Source of the DNA: Bacteroidota bacterium
GTDB lineage: Bacteria > Bacteroidota > Bacteroidia > Bacteroidales > Prolixibacteraceae
Length of the DNA: 5,080 nucleotides
Assembly: GCA_030706665.1 (NCBI GenBank)
Contig: JAUZOB010000251.1
Coordinates: forward strand, 1 to 5,080
Direction of reading: 5' to 3'
The position numbers and the translations under genes are program-made. Positions within the stretch are counted from its first letter, which is position 1; each line of letters opens with the position of its first letter. Below, one piece after another: positions 1-5,080 of this stretch. The notes beneath the pieces are model-generated. The model had not been told where the DNA came from. It saw only the letters and a list, made by a program, of their open reading frames with translations, and ran no database searches.

Positions 1-1
1 C

Positions 2-118
2 TCTCATCCGGAAGGCGCTTGGGGAAATACAGGAAACAAACAAGGGGATATTAATCTGAGTTTGCCGGTTCTCAAGCCGGATATTGAAATTCCGGTTATT
101 GAGCTGATTTTGAATTAG
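2..118 (+). CDS. C-terminal end of an unidentified gene, possibly a secreted beta-rich surface protein
   Basis: The frame is open from base 2 to a TAG at 116-118 and gives the last 38 residues of a protein whose start lies outside the window. The tail begins SHPEGAWGNTGNKQGD and ends in alternating hydrophobic residues (IPVIELILN), as in a final beta strand. Its W-(x)n-G-x-K-x-G-x-x-N pattern also occurs near the end of the complete secreted protein at 596-1222 (W172, then G175, K177, G179, N182), again followed by a hydrophobic strand. This suggests, as inference only, that the two are related. The stop is followed 12 bases later by a strong hairpin, which supports this being a true gene end. 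Too little is visible to assign a function. Confidence 0.6.
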   Translation, partial: SHPEGAWGNTGNKQGDINLSLPVLKPDIEIPVIELILN

Positions 119-130
119 ATCGGTTCTTAT

Positions 131-188
131 AAATAATTGAGTCGAGCTGATAGGAATTTATTTCCGATATCGTTTGACTCAATTGTTT
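131..188 (+). terminator. Long imperfect hairpin, probable terminator of the left-edge gene
   Basis: Bases 131-147 pair with 172-188. The core is AATTGAGTC (135-143) against GACTCAATT (176-184). The stem continues after one bulged base with GATA/TATC (149-152 with 168-171) and GGAA/TTCC (153-156 with 162-165), closing on a five-base loop. The three wobble pairs in the outer stem (134-185, 144-175, 146-173) are all G-U in the + strand transcript and would be A-C mismatches on the other strand, so the structure suits + strand RNA. The stem ends in AATTGTTT, a modest U-rich tail. It starts 12 bases after the stop codon. Termination is inferred from position and shape. Confidence 0.6.
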
Positions 189-526
189 CCAATTCATTTA
201 AGCTTTTTCTGATAGGTGCAGATTCAATTTGTTGTCACCAACAGACAGGTTTGTTGGCATATAATCTTCAATATTTTTTTGCTCGGTTTTTTTAATAGAA
301 AAAGAATGTGCTTACAAAAATAATTAATCCTTAATAGGAGGATATCTGAAATATATAATATTTGAGGGATTTCTAAATATTTTTATAGTCTGAATAATTT
401 CATTAAATCTTCTTAGACTCTTGGAAATTTATTCAGTATCTAAGTCTTTTAAATCTGCTGATAGTATTGCGTAGAATATTGTAATTTGTTATCTTTTTGT
501 AAAGATATAAATGGTAATAATATTGT

Positions 527-534
527 TAATTTTG
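527..534 (+). promoter_or_regulatory. Candidate Bacteroidota -7 box for the secreted-protein gene
   Basis: TAATTTTG matches the Bacteroidota -7 consensus TAnnTTTG exactly. It would start transcription near 541 and leave a leader of about 55 bases before the ATG at 596. The nearest upstream TTTG (496-499) is 27 bases away, longer than the usual spacing of about 20, so the -33 element is weak or absent. Chance matches are easy in such AT-rich sequence. Confidence 0.35.
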
Positions 535-595
535 GTTTGATAATTGTATTCATAATGCAAAGGGCTTTCGTAGTTAGGTTTTTGAATATGTTTTT

Positions 596-1222
596 ATGAT
601 GAAGAAGTTAATATTGATGTTTGGAGGACTCCTGTTGTCGTTGGGGAATTATGCTATATCACCAGGCAGCAATGATGGCAATGGATCGCATGCTGATTTA
701 TGTATAAGTCCGAATCCTGTTAATAGCATAAGCGGGAATGCAAACTCATCTATAAATCTTCATTTAGACAAAAGCGATATAAATTTCGATTTTTCAACAT
801 TCGACGATTATAAGAACGGTGTTGGTGGGTATAATGTAGATGCTTATTCAACTAAAGGTGCTATTCTGTCTGCTGTAAACTGGAAGTTCTCAGTTAGGGC
901 CTTGGCGAGTTTTACCAGTTCCGATGGATTCTCGACGATCCTCTTAAATAACGTGGGATTTACAGTCCAATTTGATGGAGACGTTGATGTTGTTAATTAT
1001 ACCTTGAATGGACCCAAAGCTCTTTCGGCTAATGAAGTCGTTTTGTTAGAAAAAAGAAGTTTGGATCAGAGTAAAGGAAATGAAAAGAACAACAAATTTG
1101 TTGTGTTTTGGGAGATGGGGACAAAGAAAGGGAATATGAATCAATTGGGAATTCTTGATCAAAATATCAAGGGCGGTTCATACTCTACTCAAGTTGAATT
1201 TGTTGCATTGGAATCATTGTGA
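596..1222 (+). CDS. Secreted beta-rich protein of unknown function, fimbria- or surface-like
   Basis: The 208-residue product has a clear Sec signal peptide: MMKK, then a hydrophobic core (LILMFGGLLLSLG), with likely cleavage after NYA at residue 20. There is no lipobox, so it should be released into the periplasm or beyond rather than lipid-anchored. The mature part has alternating hydrophobic beta-strand character, a single Cys (C36) and no further membrane segment. Recognisable points are FSTFDDYKNG (66-75), an NWKFSV strand (95-100), a W-x-x-G-x-K-x-G-x-x-N stretch (172-182) and a final GGSYSTQVEFVAL strand (193-205). From memory, this order (F-x-x-x-x-DY-x-NG, then NW-x-hydrophobic, then G-x-Y and a last strand) resembles small secreted beta-sandwich proteins of Bacteroidota often near fimbrial or surface genes; this is inference and no named domain is claimed. 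Two ATGs adjoin (596 and 599) and either could be the start. There is no Shine-Dalgarno sequence, and no terminator is obvious downstream. Confidence 0.8.
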   Translation: MMKKLILMFGGLLLSLGNYAISPGSNDGNGSHADLCISPNPVNSISGNANSSINLHLDKSDINFDFSTFDDYKNGVGGYNVDAYSTKGAILSAVNWKFSVRALASFTSSDGFSTILLNNVGFTVQFDGDVDVVNYTLNGPKALSANEVVLLEKRSLDQSKGNEKNNKFVVFWEMGTKKGNMNQLGILDQNIKGGSYSTQVEFVALESL

Positions 1223-1352
1223 ATACACGATGTGGTTTGAATGAAGTCTTGAAAAGAGGAGCATAATCGTTGTTTCTTTAAATCCAATTCTTTCAATATG
1301 AATGTGCCTTTCTTCTTAGATTAGAGCACGGTACTTCAATTCCATTTTAAAT

Positions 1353-1360
1353 TATCTTTG
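1353..1360 (+). promoter_or_regulatory. Bacteroidota -7 box upstream of tsaB (distal)
   Basis: TATCTTTG followed by C fits TAnnTTTG, a form common in Bacteroidota promoters. Predicted transcription start is near 1367, giving a leader of roughly 73 bases before tsaB. No TTTG-like -33 element sits at the expected distance. It lies in the 217-base gap after the secreted-protein gene, so it would serve tsaB and the DUF3108 gene. Confidence 0.5.
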
Positions 1361-1368
1361 CCGTTATC

Positions 1369-1376
1369 TACATTTG
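1369..1376 (+). promoter_or_regulatory. Second Bacteroidota -7 box upstream of tsaB (proximal)
   Basis: TACATTTG is a second exact match to TAnnTTTG, 16 bases after the first. A near-match -33 element (TTTT, 1345-1348) lies 20 bases upstream, the usual spacing. Predicted start is near 1383, leaving a leader of about 57 bases that includes a run of nine A (1398-1406). Either box or both may be active. Confidence 0.4.
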
Positions 1377-1439
1377 GAGAATCTGCTTGTGGATGAGAAA
1401 AAAAAAGAACAACTTCGCATTCCTTAGATCTTATTTGTC

Positions 1440-2150
1440 ATGCCATTAATATTAAATCTTGAATCGTCAACAGAAGTGTGTTCTGTTGTTCTTAGTCGTG
1501 ATGGGGAAATTATTGCTTCCAGAGAAAATGCGGAAGGCCAGAATCATGCAAAGTTGCTGACCGTTTTTGTTGAAGAGATTTTTAAAGAAACGGGTATAAC
1601 AGCCCAAAGTTTGGATGCTGTTGCTGTAAGTAGTGGTCCTGGGTCATACACCGGTTTGCGTATAGGGGTTTCGACGGCCAAGGGGATATGCTATGCTGCA
1701 GAGAAGCCTTTGATTGCTGTTAGTCCACTTCAGTCAATGGCACATTATGTTGCTTCAGTGAAAAAAGATATTGCTCCTGCTTCGTCAGAAAACATTCTTT
1801 TTTGTCCAATGATTGATGCCCGGAGAATGGAAGTATACACTGCATTATATGATTCTTCAAATACAATAGTTAAAGCTGTATCAGCCCAGATTATAGATGA
1901 AAATTCTTTTCGTGAACAATTAGAGTCCGGATTGGTTCTTTTCTTTGGAAATGGATCAGAAAAATGCCGTAAGTTCATCGTGCATGAAAATGCATACTTC
2001 GTTGAGAATGTCGTTACTTCGGCACGATTTATGTATTTGTTGGCTGAGAAGGCTTATCGTGAGAATCGTTTTGTTGATGTGGCATACTATGAGCCTTTTT
2101 ATTTGAAAGATTTTATAGCAACTATTCCAACAAAAAATGTTTTTAAATGA
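1440..2150 (+). CDS. tsaB: tRNA threonylcarbamoyladenosine biosynthesis protein TsaB
   Basis: TsaB is the non-catalytic partner of TsaD in the cytoplasmic complex (TsaB, TsaD, TsaE) that transfers the threonylcarbamoyl group to A37 of ANN-decoding tRNAs, forming t6A. The 236-residue length is typical of the family. The N-terminus (ILNLESSTEVCSVVLS, 4-19) is the ASKHA phosphate-1-like strand-turn. H36 lies in the NHAKLL segment. SSGPGSYTGLRIG (64-76) is the strongest family signature, followed by the STAKGICYA helix. IDARRMEVYTA (125-135) and the C-terminal AYYEPFYLKDF (215-225) are also characteristic. The metal-binding histidine pair of TsaD is absent, as expected for TsaB. The ATG at 1440 places the first strand directly at the N-terminus; there is no Shine-Dalgarno sequence, as is usual in Bacteroidota. 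Two -7 boxes lie upstream. The stop overlaps the next start (ATGA), so the two genes are probably co-translated. Confidence 0.95.
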   Translation: MPLILNLESSTEVCSVVLSRDGEIIASRENAEGQNHAKLLTVFVEEIFKETGITAQSLDAVAVSSGPGSYTGLRIGVSTAKGICYAAEKPLIAVSPLQSMAHYVASVKKDIAPASSENILFCPMIDARRMEVYTALYDSSNTIVKAVSAQIIDENSFREQLESGLVLFFGNGSEKCRKFIVHENAYFVENVVTSARFMYLLAEKAYRENRFVDVAYYEPFYLKDFIATIPTKNVFK

Positions 2151-2899
2151 AAAGATTTGGCATTATAGTATTTTGCCTGCTGATAGGGTGGGGGGTCTTC
2201 CCTTCTATTGTCTCAGCCCAGGAGTTCGAGCGTCTTGAATATGATTTGTCTCTTGGATTTATTCGTGGGGGAAAGGCTACATTCTTTTCCAGGGATACAA
2301 CCCTGATGGGGAAAAAGACTATTCATTATAAAGCCTGGGGACGAACAGTAGGAGTTGTCGATGCACTTTATAAAGTAGACGATACTTATGAGAGCTGGGT
2401 TAATCCTTCTACTTTCTTGCCTTTTAAGGCAATACGAAATGTAAGGGAGAGAAGCTATCGTGACTATAGTGTCGCATACTTCCATCAGGATAAGGATTCG
2501 GTCTTTGATCCCGAAAAAGGATGGATGCAGGTTCCTGGAAATACAACTGATATTATTTCAATATTTTTCTATCTAAGGAAACAGCGTAATTTCGATTCTC
2601 TTAAGGTAGGAGAAACTTTTGTGATGTCAATGTGGCAAACGGGGAAGGTTTATCCTTTGGCTGTTAAATATATGGGCGTTAAATCATTAAAGACCTCCTT
2701 CGGAAAGATTGACTGTTATGTCTTGTCTCCTCAGATAAAAGCAGGAAAACTTTTTAAGAAGACAGATGGTATGACTGTTTGGATTTCAAAAGATGCCAAT
2801 AAAGTCCCACTCTTACTTGATTTTGATATTCGCGTCGGAACATTGAAGTGTGAGTTGACTGAATTTAGAAAATATGGGAAGGTGGTTCTGAAAAGATAA
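2147..2899 (+). CDS. Exported DUF3108 family protein
   Basis: The 250-residue protein has a Sec signal peptide (MKRFG, hydrophobic 5-20, likely cleavage after VSA at residue 24, mature start QEFERL). There is no lipobox, so it should act in the periplasm or at the outer membrane. Family-like blocks are EYDLSLGFIRGGKA (31-44), DDTYESWVNPSTFLPFKA (78-95), DIISIFFYLR (135-144), GKIDCYVLSPQI (186-197) and DGMTVWISKDANKVPLLLDFDI (207-228). The mature part is beta-rich without transmembrane segments. DUF3108 has no established biochemical role; an open beta-barrel or lipoprotein-carrier-like fold is a reasonable inference. The start codon overlaps the tsaB stop as ATGA, which implies translational coupling and explains the missing ribosome binding site. 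A strong terminator begins 76 bases after the stop. The operon link to tsaB does not by itself reveal function. Confidence 0.9.
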   Translation: MKRFGIIVFCLLIGWGVFPSIVSAQEFERLEYDLSLGFIRGGKATFFSRDTTLMGKKTIHYKAWGRTVGVVDALYKVDDTYESWVNPSTFLPFKAIRNVRERSYRDYSVAYFHQDKDSVFDPEKGWMQVPGNTTDIISIFFYLRKQRNFDSLKVGETFVMSMWQTGKVYPLAVKYMGVKSLKTSFGKIDCYVLSPQIKAGKLFKKTDGMTVWISKDANKVPLLLDFDIRVGTLKCELTEFRKYGKVVLKR

Positions 2900-2975
2900 T
2901 AAAAAGTCTCAATCGGGTCATTTCATATTCGATAAGATAAATCCCAACAAGAAGATCATTAATTTGAATATAATT

Positions 2976-3020
2976 AAAAATCAGAGGGCTGTTTCGTTAA
3001 GAAATAGCCCTCTGATTTTT
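2976..3020. terminator. Bidirectional rho-independent terminator between convergent genes
   Basis: A perfect 15-base-pair stem pairs 2976-2990 (AAAAATCAGAGGGCT) with 3006-3020. It is extended inward by GTTTC/GAAAT (2991-2995 with 3001-3005, including one G-U in the + transcript) to a GTTAA loop. The GC-rich centre is flanked by A5 on one side and T5 on the other, so each strand reads as a hairpin ending in a U-run. It serves the tsaB/DUF3108 operon from the left and efp from the right, starting 11 bases beyond the efp stop. Confidence 0.93.
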
Positions 3021-3031
3021 AGATCGGATGA

Positions 3032-3601
3032 TTATTTCTTTACTCGTTCAGAATATGAATTGTCGCGGGTGTCTACCTTGATTAACTCTCCTTGGTTTAC
3101 AAACAGAGGAACCATTACAGTTGCTCCGGTTTCAACGGTTGCGGCTTTCAATGCAGTAGATGATGCAGTGTTCCCTTTTTCTCCCGGTTCGGCATAAGTG
3201 ATTTCGAGAACAACAAAAGGAGGGAGGTCAACAGTAAGTGGAGTCTCAGTTTCAGTATGGTAGTTTACTTCAACAATTTGACCTTCTTTTAAAAGTGCAG
3301 GATTATCAATTATTGCTTCTTCAACTGTAATCTGTTCAAAGGTTTCAGTATGCATGAAATTGTATCCTAATTCATCTTTATATAAAAACTGATAGGGTCT
3401 TCTCTCAACACGAACAGGGTTGATTTTTACACCTGAACTAAATGTATTTTCGATTACACGCCCGGTTTTAATATTCTTAAGCTTTGTACGAACGAATGCA
3501 GGGCCTTTCCCTGGTTTAACATGTTGAAATTGTACAACGGAATATAAATCACCATTGTAATCAATGCACATTCCGTTTTTTAAATCTGCAGTAGTTGCCA
3601 T
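3032..3601 (-). CDS. efp: Translation elongation factor P (EF-P)
   Basis: EF-P binds between the P and E sites of the ribosome and promotes peptide-bond formation when ribosomes stall on proline runs. The 189-residue protein shows the KOW-like N-terminal domain with the loop HVKPGKGPAF (27-36), whose tip Lys32 matches the modified Lys34 of E. coli. The middle domain includes NFMHTETFEQ (81-90) and LPPFVVLEI (126-134). The C-terminal OB domain has the signature K152-AATVETG and VPLFVNQGELIKVDTR (164-179). An in-frame ATG at 3679 would add 26 residues not found in EF-P. It lies upstream of the probable -7 box (3637-3644), so the start at 3601 (MATTADLKNG) is preferred. No modification enzyme for Lys32 is visible in the window. 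An M24 Xaa-Pro peptidase gene lies upstream on the same strand, 167 bases away. Confidence 0.97.
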   Translation of the reverse strand: MATTADLKNGMCIDYNGDLYSVVQFQHVKPGKGPAFVRTKLKNIKTGRVIENTFSSGVKINPVRVERRPYQFLYKDELGYNFMHTETFEQITVEEAIIDNPALLKEGQIVEVNYHTETETPLTVDLPPFVVLEITYAEPGEKGNTASSTALKAATVETGATVMVPLFVNQGELIKVDTRDNSYSERVKK

Positions 3602-3636
3602 ATAAGTATCAGAGTTTTTACGTTTTATTTTCGCTG

Positions 3637-3644
3637 CAAAAATA
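3637..3644 (-). promoter_or_regulatory. Candidate -7 box for efp
   Basis: Read on the - strand this is TATTTTTG followed by C, an exact TAnnTTTG match. Predicted transcription start is near 3630, leaving a leader of about 29 bases before the ATG at 3601. No clear -33 TTTG is seen at the expected spacing. It would let efp be transcribed independently of the peptidase gene and argues against the longer efp start. Confidence 0.5.
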
Positions 3645-3756
3645 ATTAATTCTTCTAATATCAGGCACTTTAAAAACAATCAATTAAAATTTCAAGATTT
3701 TTAAAGAAGAAATGAAGAGGTTCTTAACTCAGTTGTGTAGACAGATATTATTAAGA

Positions 3757-3788
3757 GACTTATTCTTGTTAGTAAACAGGAATAAGTC
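3757..3788 (-). terminator. Hairpin over the 3' end of the M24 peptidase gene, possible terminator
   Basis: GACTTATTC (3757-3765) is the reverse complement of GAATAAGTC (3780-3788). The stem continues inward with TGTT/AACA (3767-3770 with 3775-3778) across one imperfect pair (3766-3779) to a four-base loop. In the - strand transcript the imperfect pair is A-C. The stop codon (3769-3771) lies in the upper stem and loop, so the hairpin overlaps the coding end. The - strand sequence after it reads TCTCTTAATAATA, only a modest U-tract. It may terminate, stabilise the 3' end or partly separate the peptidase gene from efp. Confidence 0.45.
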
Positions 3789-4956
3789 CCGGGTGAGTAC
3801 CTGTAATGCTTCTCCCACCTTCTTTCGTAACAACGAATGTATTTTCAATTCCCACCATCCCAATATCGGGGATGCCTTTCTTCGGTTCAATTGCAAAGAC
3901 CATCCCTTCTTGTATGGGGTCATCAAATCCTTTTGCAATGACGGGCGTTTCATCGATTGTTAATCCGATCCCATGTCCTAAGAATCGGACTTGGCGTGTT
4001 CCATATCCCATGAAATTCTTCAGGAAATCAGGAGTCTGATTGCTGATAATCGTATCGTAAATCTGGGAGGGAATTGCTCCTGGTTTTAACATTTCTGCAA
4101 TCTGATTCTGTATTTCTACACAATGATTGTGTATTCGGATTGCTTCATCAGGAAGCGATTTGCCAAACATATAAGTATGTGTCTTGTCGGTATGATATCC
4201 TTCAAAACCACAACCTATGTCAATAAATACCAGATCTCCTTTTTGCAGTGTGCGGGTTCGGCTGCCAAGAAAAGGGACTGCCGGATTCATTCCGTAATTT
4301 CCTCCCGGGCCATTAAAATAGGTCGGATAAATAGAACTTTCACCGAAAGCAACATGTCCCAGTGCAACTTCTGTTTCAAACATCCCAAATCTGGAGACTC
4401 CGTGGTGTCCTTCGGAAATAAGAGTAGAAAATAACTTAGTGGCCAGTTCTGCTTCGCTCATTCCTTCTTTCAGAAGTAAAGGTGTCAAGTCTTCCAATAC
4501 GTGCCGGTGTATCTTGCCCGATTTCTCCATCAGCGAAAGCTCGAAAGGACTCTTAATCGATCTTACGGCTAAGGCATGTGCATCGACTGCTTTGATGTTT
4601 GTAAAGGGAAAATATTTTTGAATGCGGTGAACCATTGCAATTGGCAAAATATCTGTCTCCAAATAAATCGTGTTTGGAAAGACCGGATAATATTTTGCTG
4701 CATCGCGGAAGCTATTCATTGGTTTAATGATCGGGAAAAGCGATTCGGTAATCGCTCGTTCGTAACTTCTGCGTACCCAGAAAACAGCATCGTCATTTCT
4801 CGGAATCAATAACATTCCTTCCTGCATTGTCCCGGTGAAATAAAATAAATTGATCTTGCCTATAAACGCTGCAACTTTCCAATCCGGATTCATCGCATCC
4901 ATTCGCTCCCTAAAACGCCTCATGCGCTCCTCTAATTCGTATTTTGGTACTTGCAT
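3769..4956 (-). CDS. M24 family metallopeptidase, probable Xaa-Pro aminopeptidase or dipeptidase
   Basis: The 395-residue cytoplasmic protein has the two-domain build of the prolidase/aminopeptidase P group. A creatinase-type N-terminal domain spans about 5-130, and a pita-bread catalytic domain about 140-390. All five expected metal ligands are present: D246 in LVFIDIGCG, D257 in YHTDKTHTY, H328 in FLGHGIGL, E357 in FAIEPKKG and E371 in GIENTFVV. H201 in ALGHVAFGESS is at the position often occupied by a substrate-contacting His in this group. There is no signal peptide or membrane segment. It should hydrolyse X-Pro bonds in peptides using two metal ions; whether it prefers dipeptides or longer peptides cannot be read from sequence. 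The ATG at 4956 has an in-frame TGA 15 bases upstream, so no longer start is possible; there is no Shine-Dalgarno sequence and no convincing promoter just upstream. efp follows on the same strand. Confidence 0.93.
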   Translation of the reverse strand: MQVPKYELEERMRRFRERMDAMNPDWKVAAFIGKINLFYFTGTMQEGMLLIPRNDDAVFWVRRSYERAITESLFPIIKPMNSFRDAAKYYPVFPNTIYLETDILPIAMVHRIQKYFPFTNIKAVDAHALAVRSIKSPFELSLMEKSGKIHRHVLEDLTPLLLKEGMSEAELATKLFSTLISEGHHGVSRFGMFETEVALGHVAFGESSIYPTYFNGPGGNYGMNPAVPFLGSRTRTLQKGDLVFIDIGCGFEGYHTDKTHTYMFGKSLPDEAIRIHNHCVEIQNQIAEMLKPGAIPSQIYDTIISNQTPDFLKNFMGYGTRQVRFLGHGIGLTIDETPVIAKGFDDPIQEGMVFAIEPKKGIPDIGMVGIENTFVVTKEGGRSITGTHPGLIPVY

Positions 4957-5046
4957 CGTATGTAATATTCAAAGTATTTTAAACCGGAAAATGATGTGCT
5001 GTAGGATAGAACTATCTAAAGCGCTGTAATATTACTAAAAGACTTA

Positions 5047-5079
5047 TTATTCGATCATGCCGGATCTCTGTTTGAGTGA
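5047..5079 (-). other. Possible C-terminal codons of a further - strand gene
   Basis: On the - strand, one frame enters from the right edge and reads SLKQRSGMIE before a TAA at 5047-5049. A second frame reads about 21 residues to a TAG at 5015-5017. The first looks more like a normal polar protein tail, but ten codons prove nothing. If real, that gene would lie about 90 bases upstream of the M24 gene and could share its transcript, which would fit the lack of a clear promoter before the peptidase. Confidence 0.2.
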
Positions 5080-5080
5080 A

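Larger units (their letters stand above)
119..595. other. AT-rich intergenic region without a gene
   Basis: These 477 bases are strongly AT-rich and hold no convincing reading frame on either strand. Besides the hairpin at 131-188 they contain: a small inverted repeat CCAACA/TGTTGG (238-243 and 252-257); two runs of seven T (274-280 and 287-293) separated by GCTCGG; an AGGAGG (336-341) not followed by a start codon; and an inverted repeat CTGAATAA/TTATTCAG (390-397 and 429-436) whose spacer and flank also hold CTTAGA/TCTAAG (412-417 and 439-444). The last two pairs overlap and could form alternative folds. A -7-like box lies near the downstream end (527-534). The region may be a long regulatory leader or decayed sequence; I cannot tell which. 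Confidence 0.5.

Noticed and set aside
238..257. Small hairpin CCAACAG/TTGTTGG
   Set aside because: The stem is only seven pairs with one wobble, and the nearest T-run starts 17 bases later, so it does not make a convincing terminator.
336..341. AGGAGG resembling a Shine-Dalgarno site
   Set aside because: No start codon follows at a usable distance, and Bacteroidota rarely rely on such sites.
1745..1978. Open frame on the - strand inside tsaB (77 codons)
   Set aside because: It lies fully antisense to a strongly recognised gene and shows no domain, start signal or promoter.
2213..2485. Open frame on the - strand inside the DUF3108 gene (90 codons)
   Set aside because: It is a shadow of the recognised coding frame, with no family resemblance.
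2964..3197. Open frame on the + strand across the terminator and the 3' end of efp
   Set aside because: It runs through a strong terminator hairpin and is antisense to efp; the sequence has no protein-like features.
3712..4812. Several open frames, mostly on the + strand, opposite or overlapping the M24 peptidase gene
   Set aside because: They are out-of-frame or antisense shadows of a gene with all five metal ligands intact.
4970..4977. ATACTTTG on the - strand as a -7 box for the M24 gene
   Set aside because: The spacing does not fit TAnnTTTG, and the implied start would leave only a few bases before the ATG.
5001..5034. Short palindromic sequences (GGATAGAACTATCT, AGCGCT, GTAATATTAC) upstream of the M24 gene
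   Set aside because: Each is short, unlike any operator I know, and close to what AT-rich intergenic sequence gives by chance.
1..5080. Search for CRISPR repeats, tRNA or rRNA genes, insertion sequence ends and integrase or toxin-antitoxin genes
   Set aside because: No regularly spaced repeats, cloverleaf, transposase or matching terminal repeats were seen by eye on either strand.

Overview
The window looks like a chromosomal segment of a member of the Bacteroidota, probably Bacteroidales. Three things suggest this. Genes lack Shine-Dalgarno sequences. Several upstream regions carry the Bacteroidota -7 box TAnnTTTG. The gene set (TsaB, a DUF3108 protein, EF-P and an M24 peptidase) reads like Bacteroidales homologues. 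The species cannot be named from the sequence alone.

Layout. Positions 2-118 hold the last 38 codons of a + strand gene that enters from the left. A long imperfect hairpin (131-188) follows it and probably terminates it. Positions 119-595 are an AT-rich gap without a gene. Positions 596-1222 encode an exported beta-rich protein of unassigned function. Its C-terminal region shares a short motif with the left-edge fragment, so the two may be neighbouring paralogues of a surface or fimbria-like family. After 217 bases with two tandem -7 boxes comes a two-gene + strand operon: tsaB (tRNA t6A synthesis, 1440-2150), overlapping by four bases (ATGA) a gene for an exported DUF3108 protein (2147-2899). 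A strong two-way terminator (2976-3020) separates this operon from the convergent - strand genes.

On the - strand are efp (translation factor EF-P, 3032-3601, with its own promoter-like box) and, upstream of it, an M24 Xaa-Pro peptidase gene (3769-4956). A hairpin covers the 3' end of the peptidase gene. The right end (5015-5079) may contain the last codons of another - strand gene, too short to identify.

How they work together. EF-P helps ribosomes through proline-rich stretches, and the M24 enzyme probably cleaves X-Pro bonds, so the two share a proline theme. TsaB makes a universal tRNA modification, while its coupled partner is an envelope protein with no clear link to it. Nothing here amounts to a defence, mobile or otherwise clearly new system. 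The least explained part is the left 1.2 kb with the secreted protein and its long leader.
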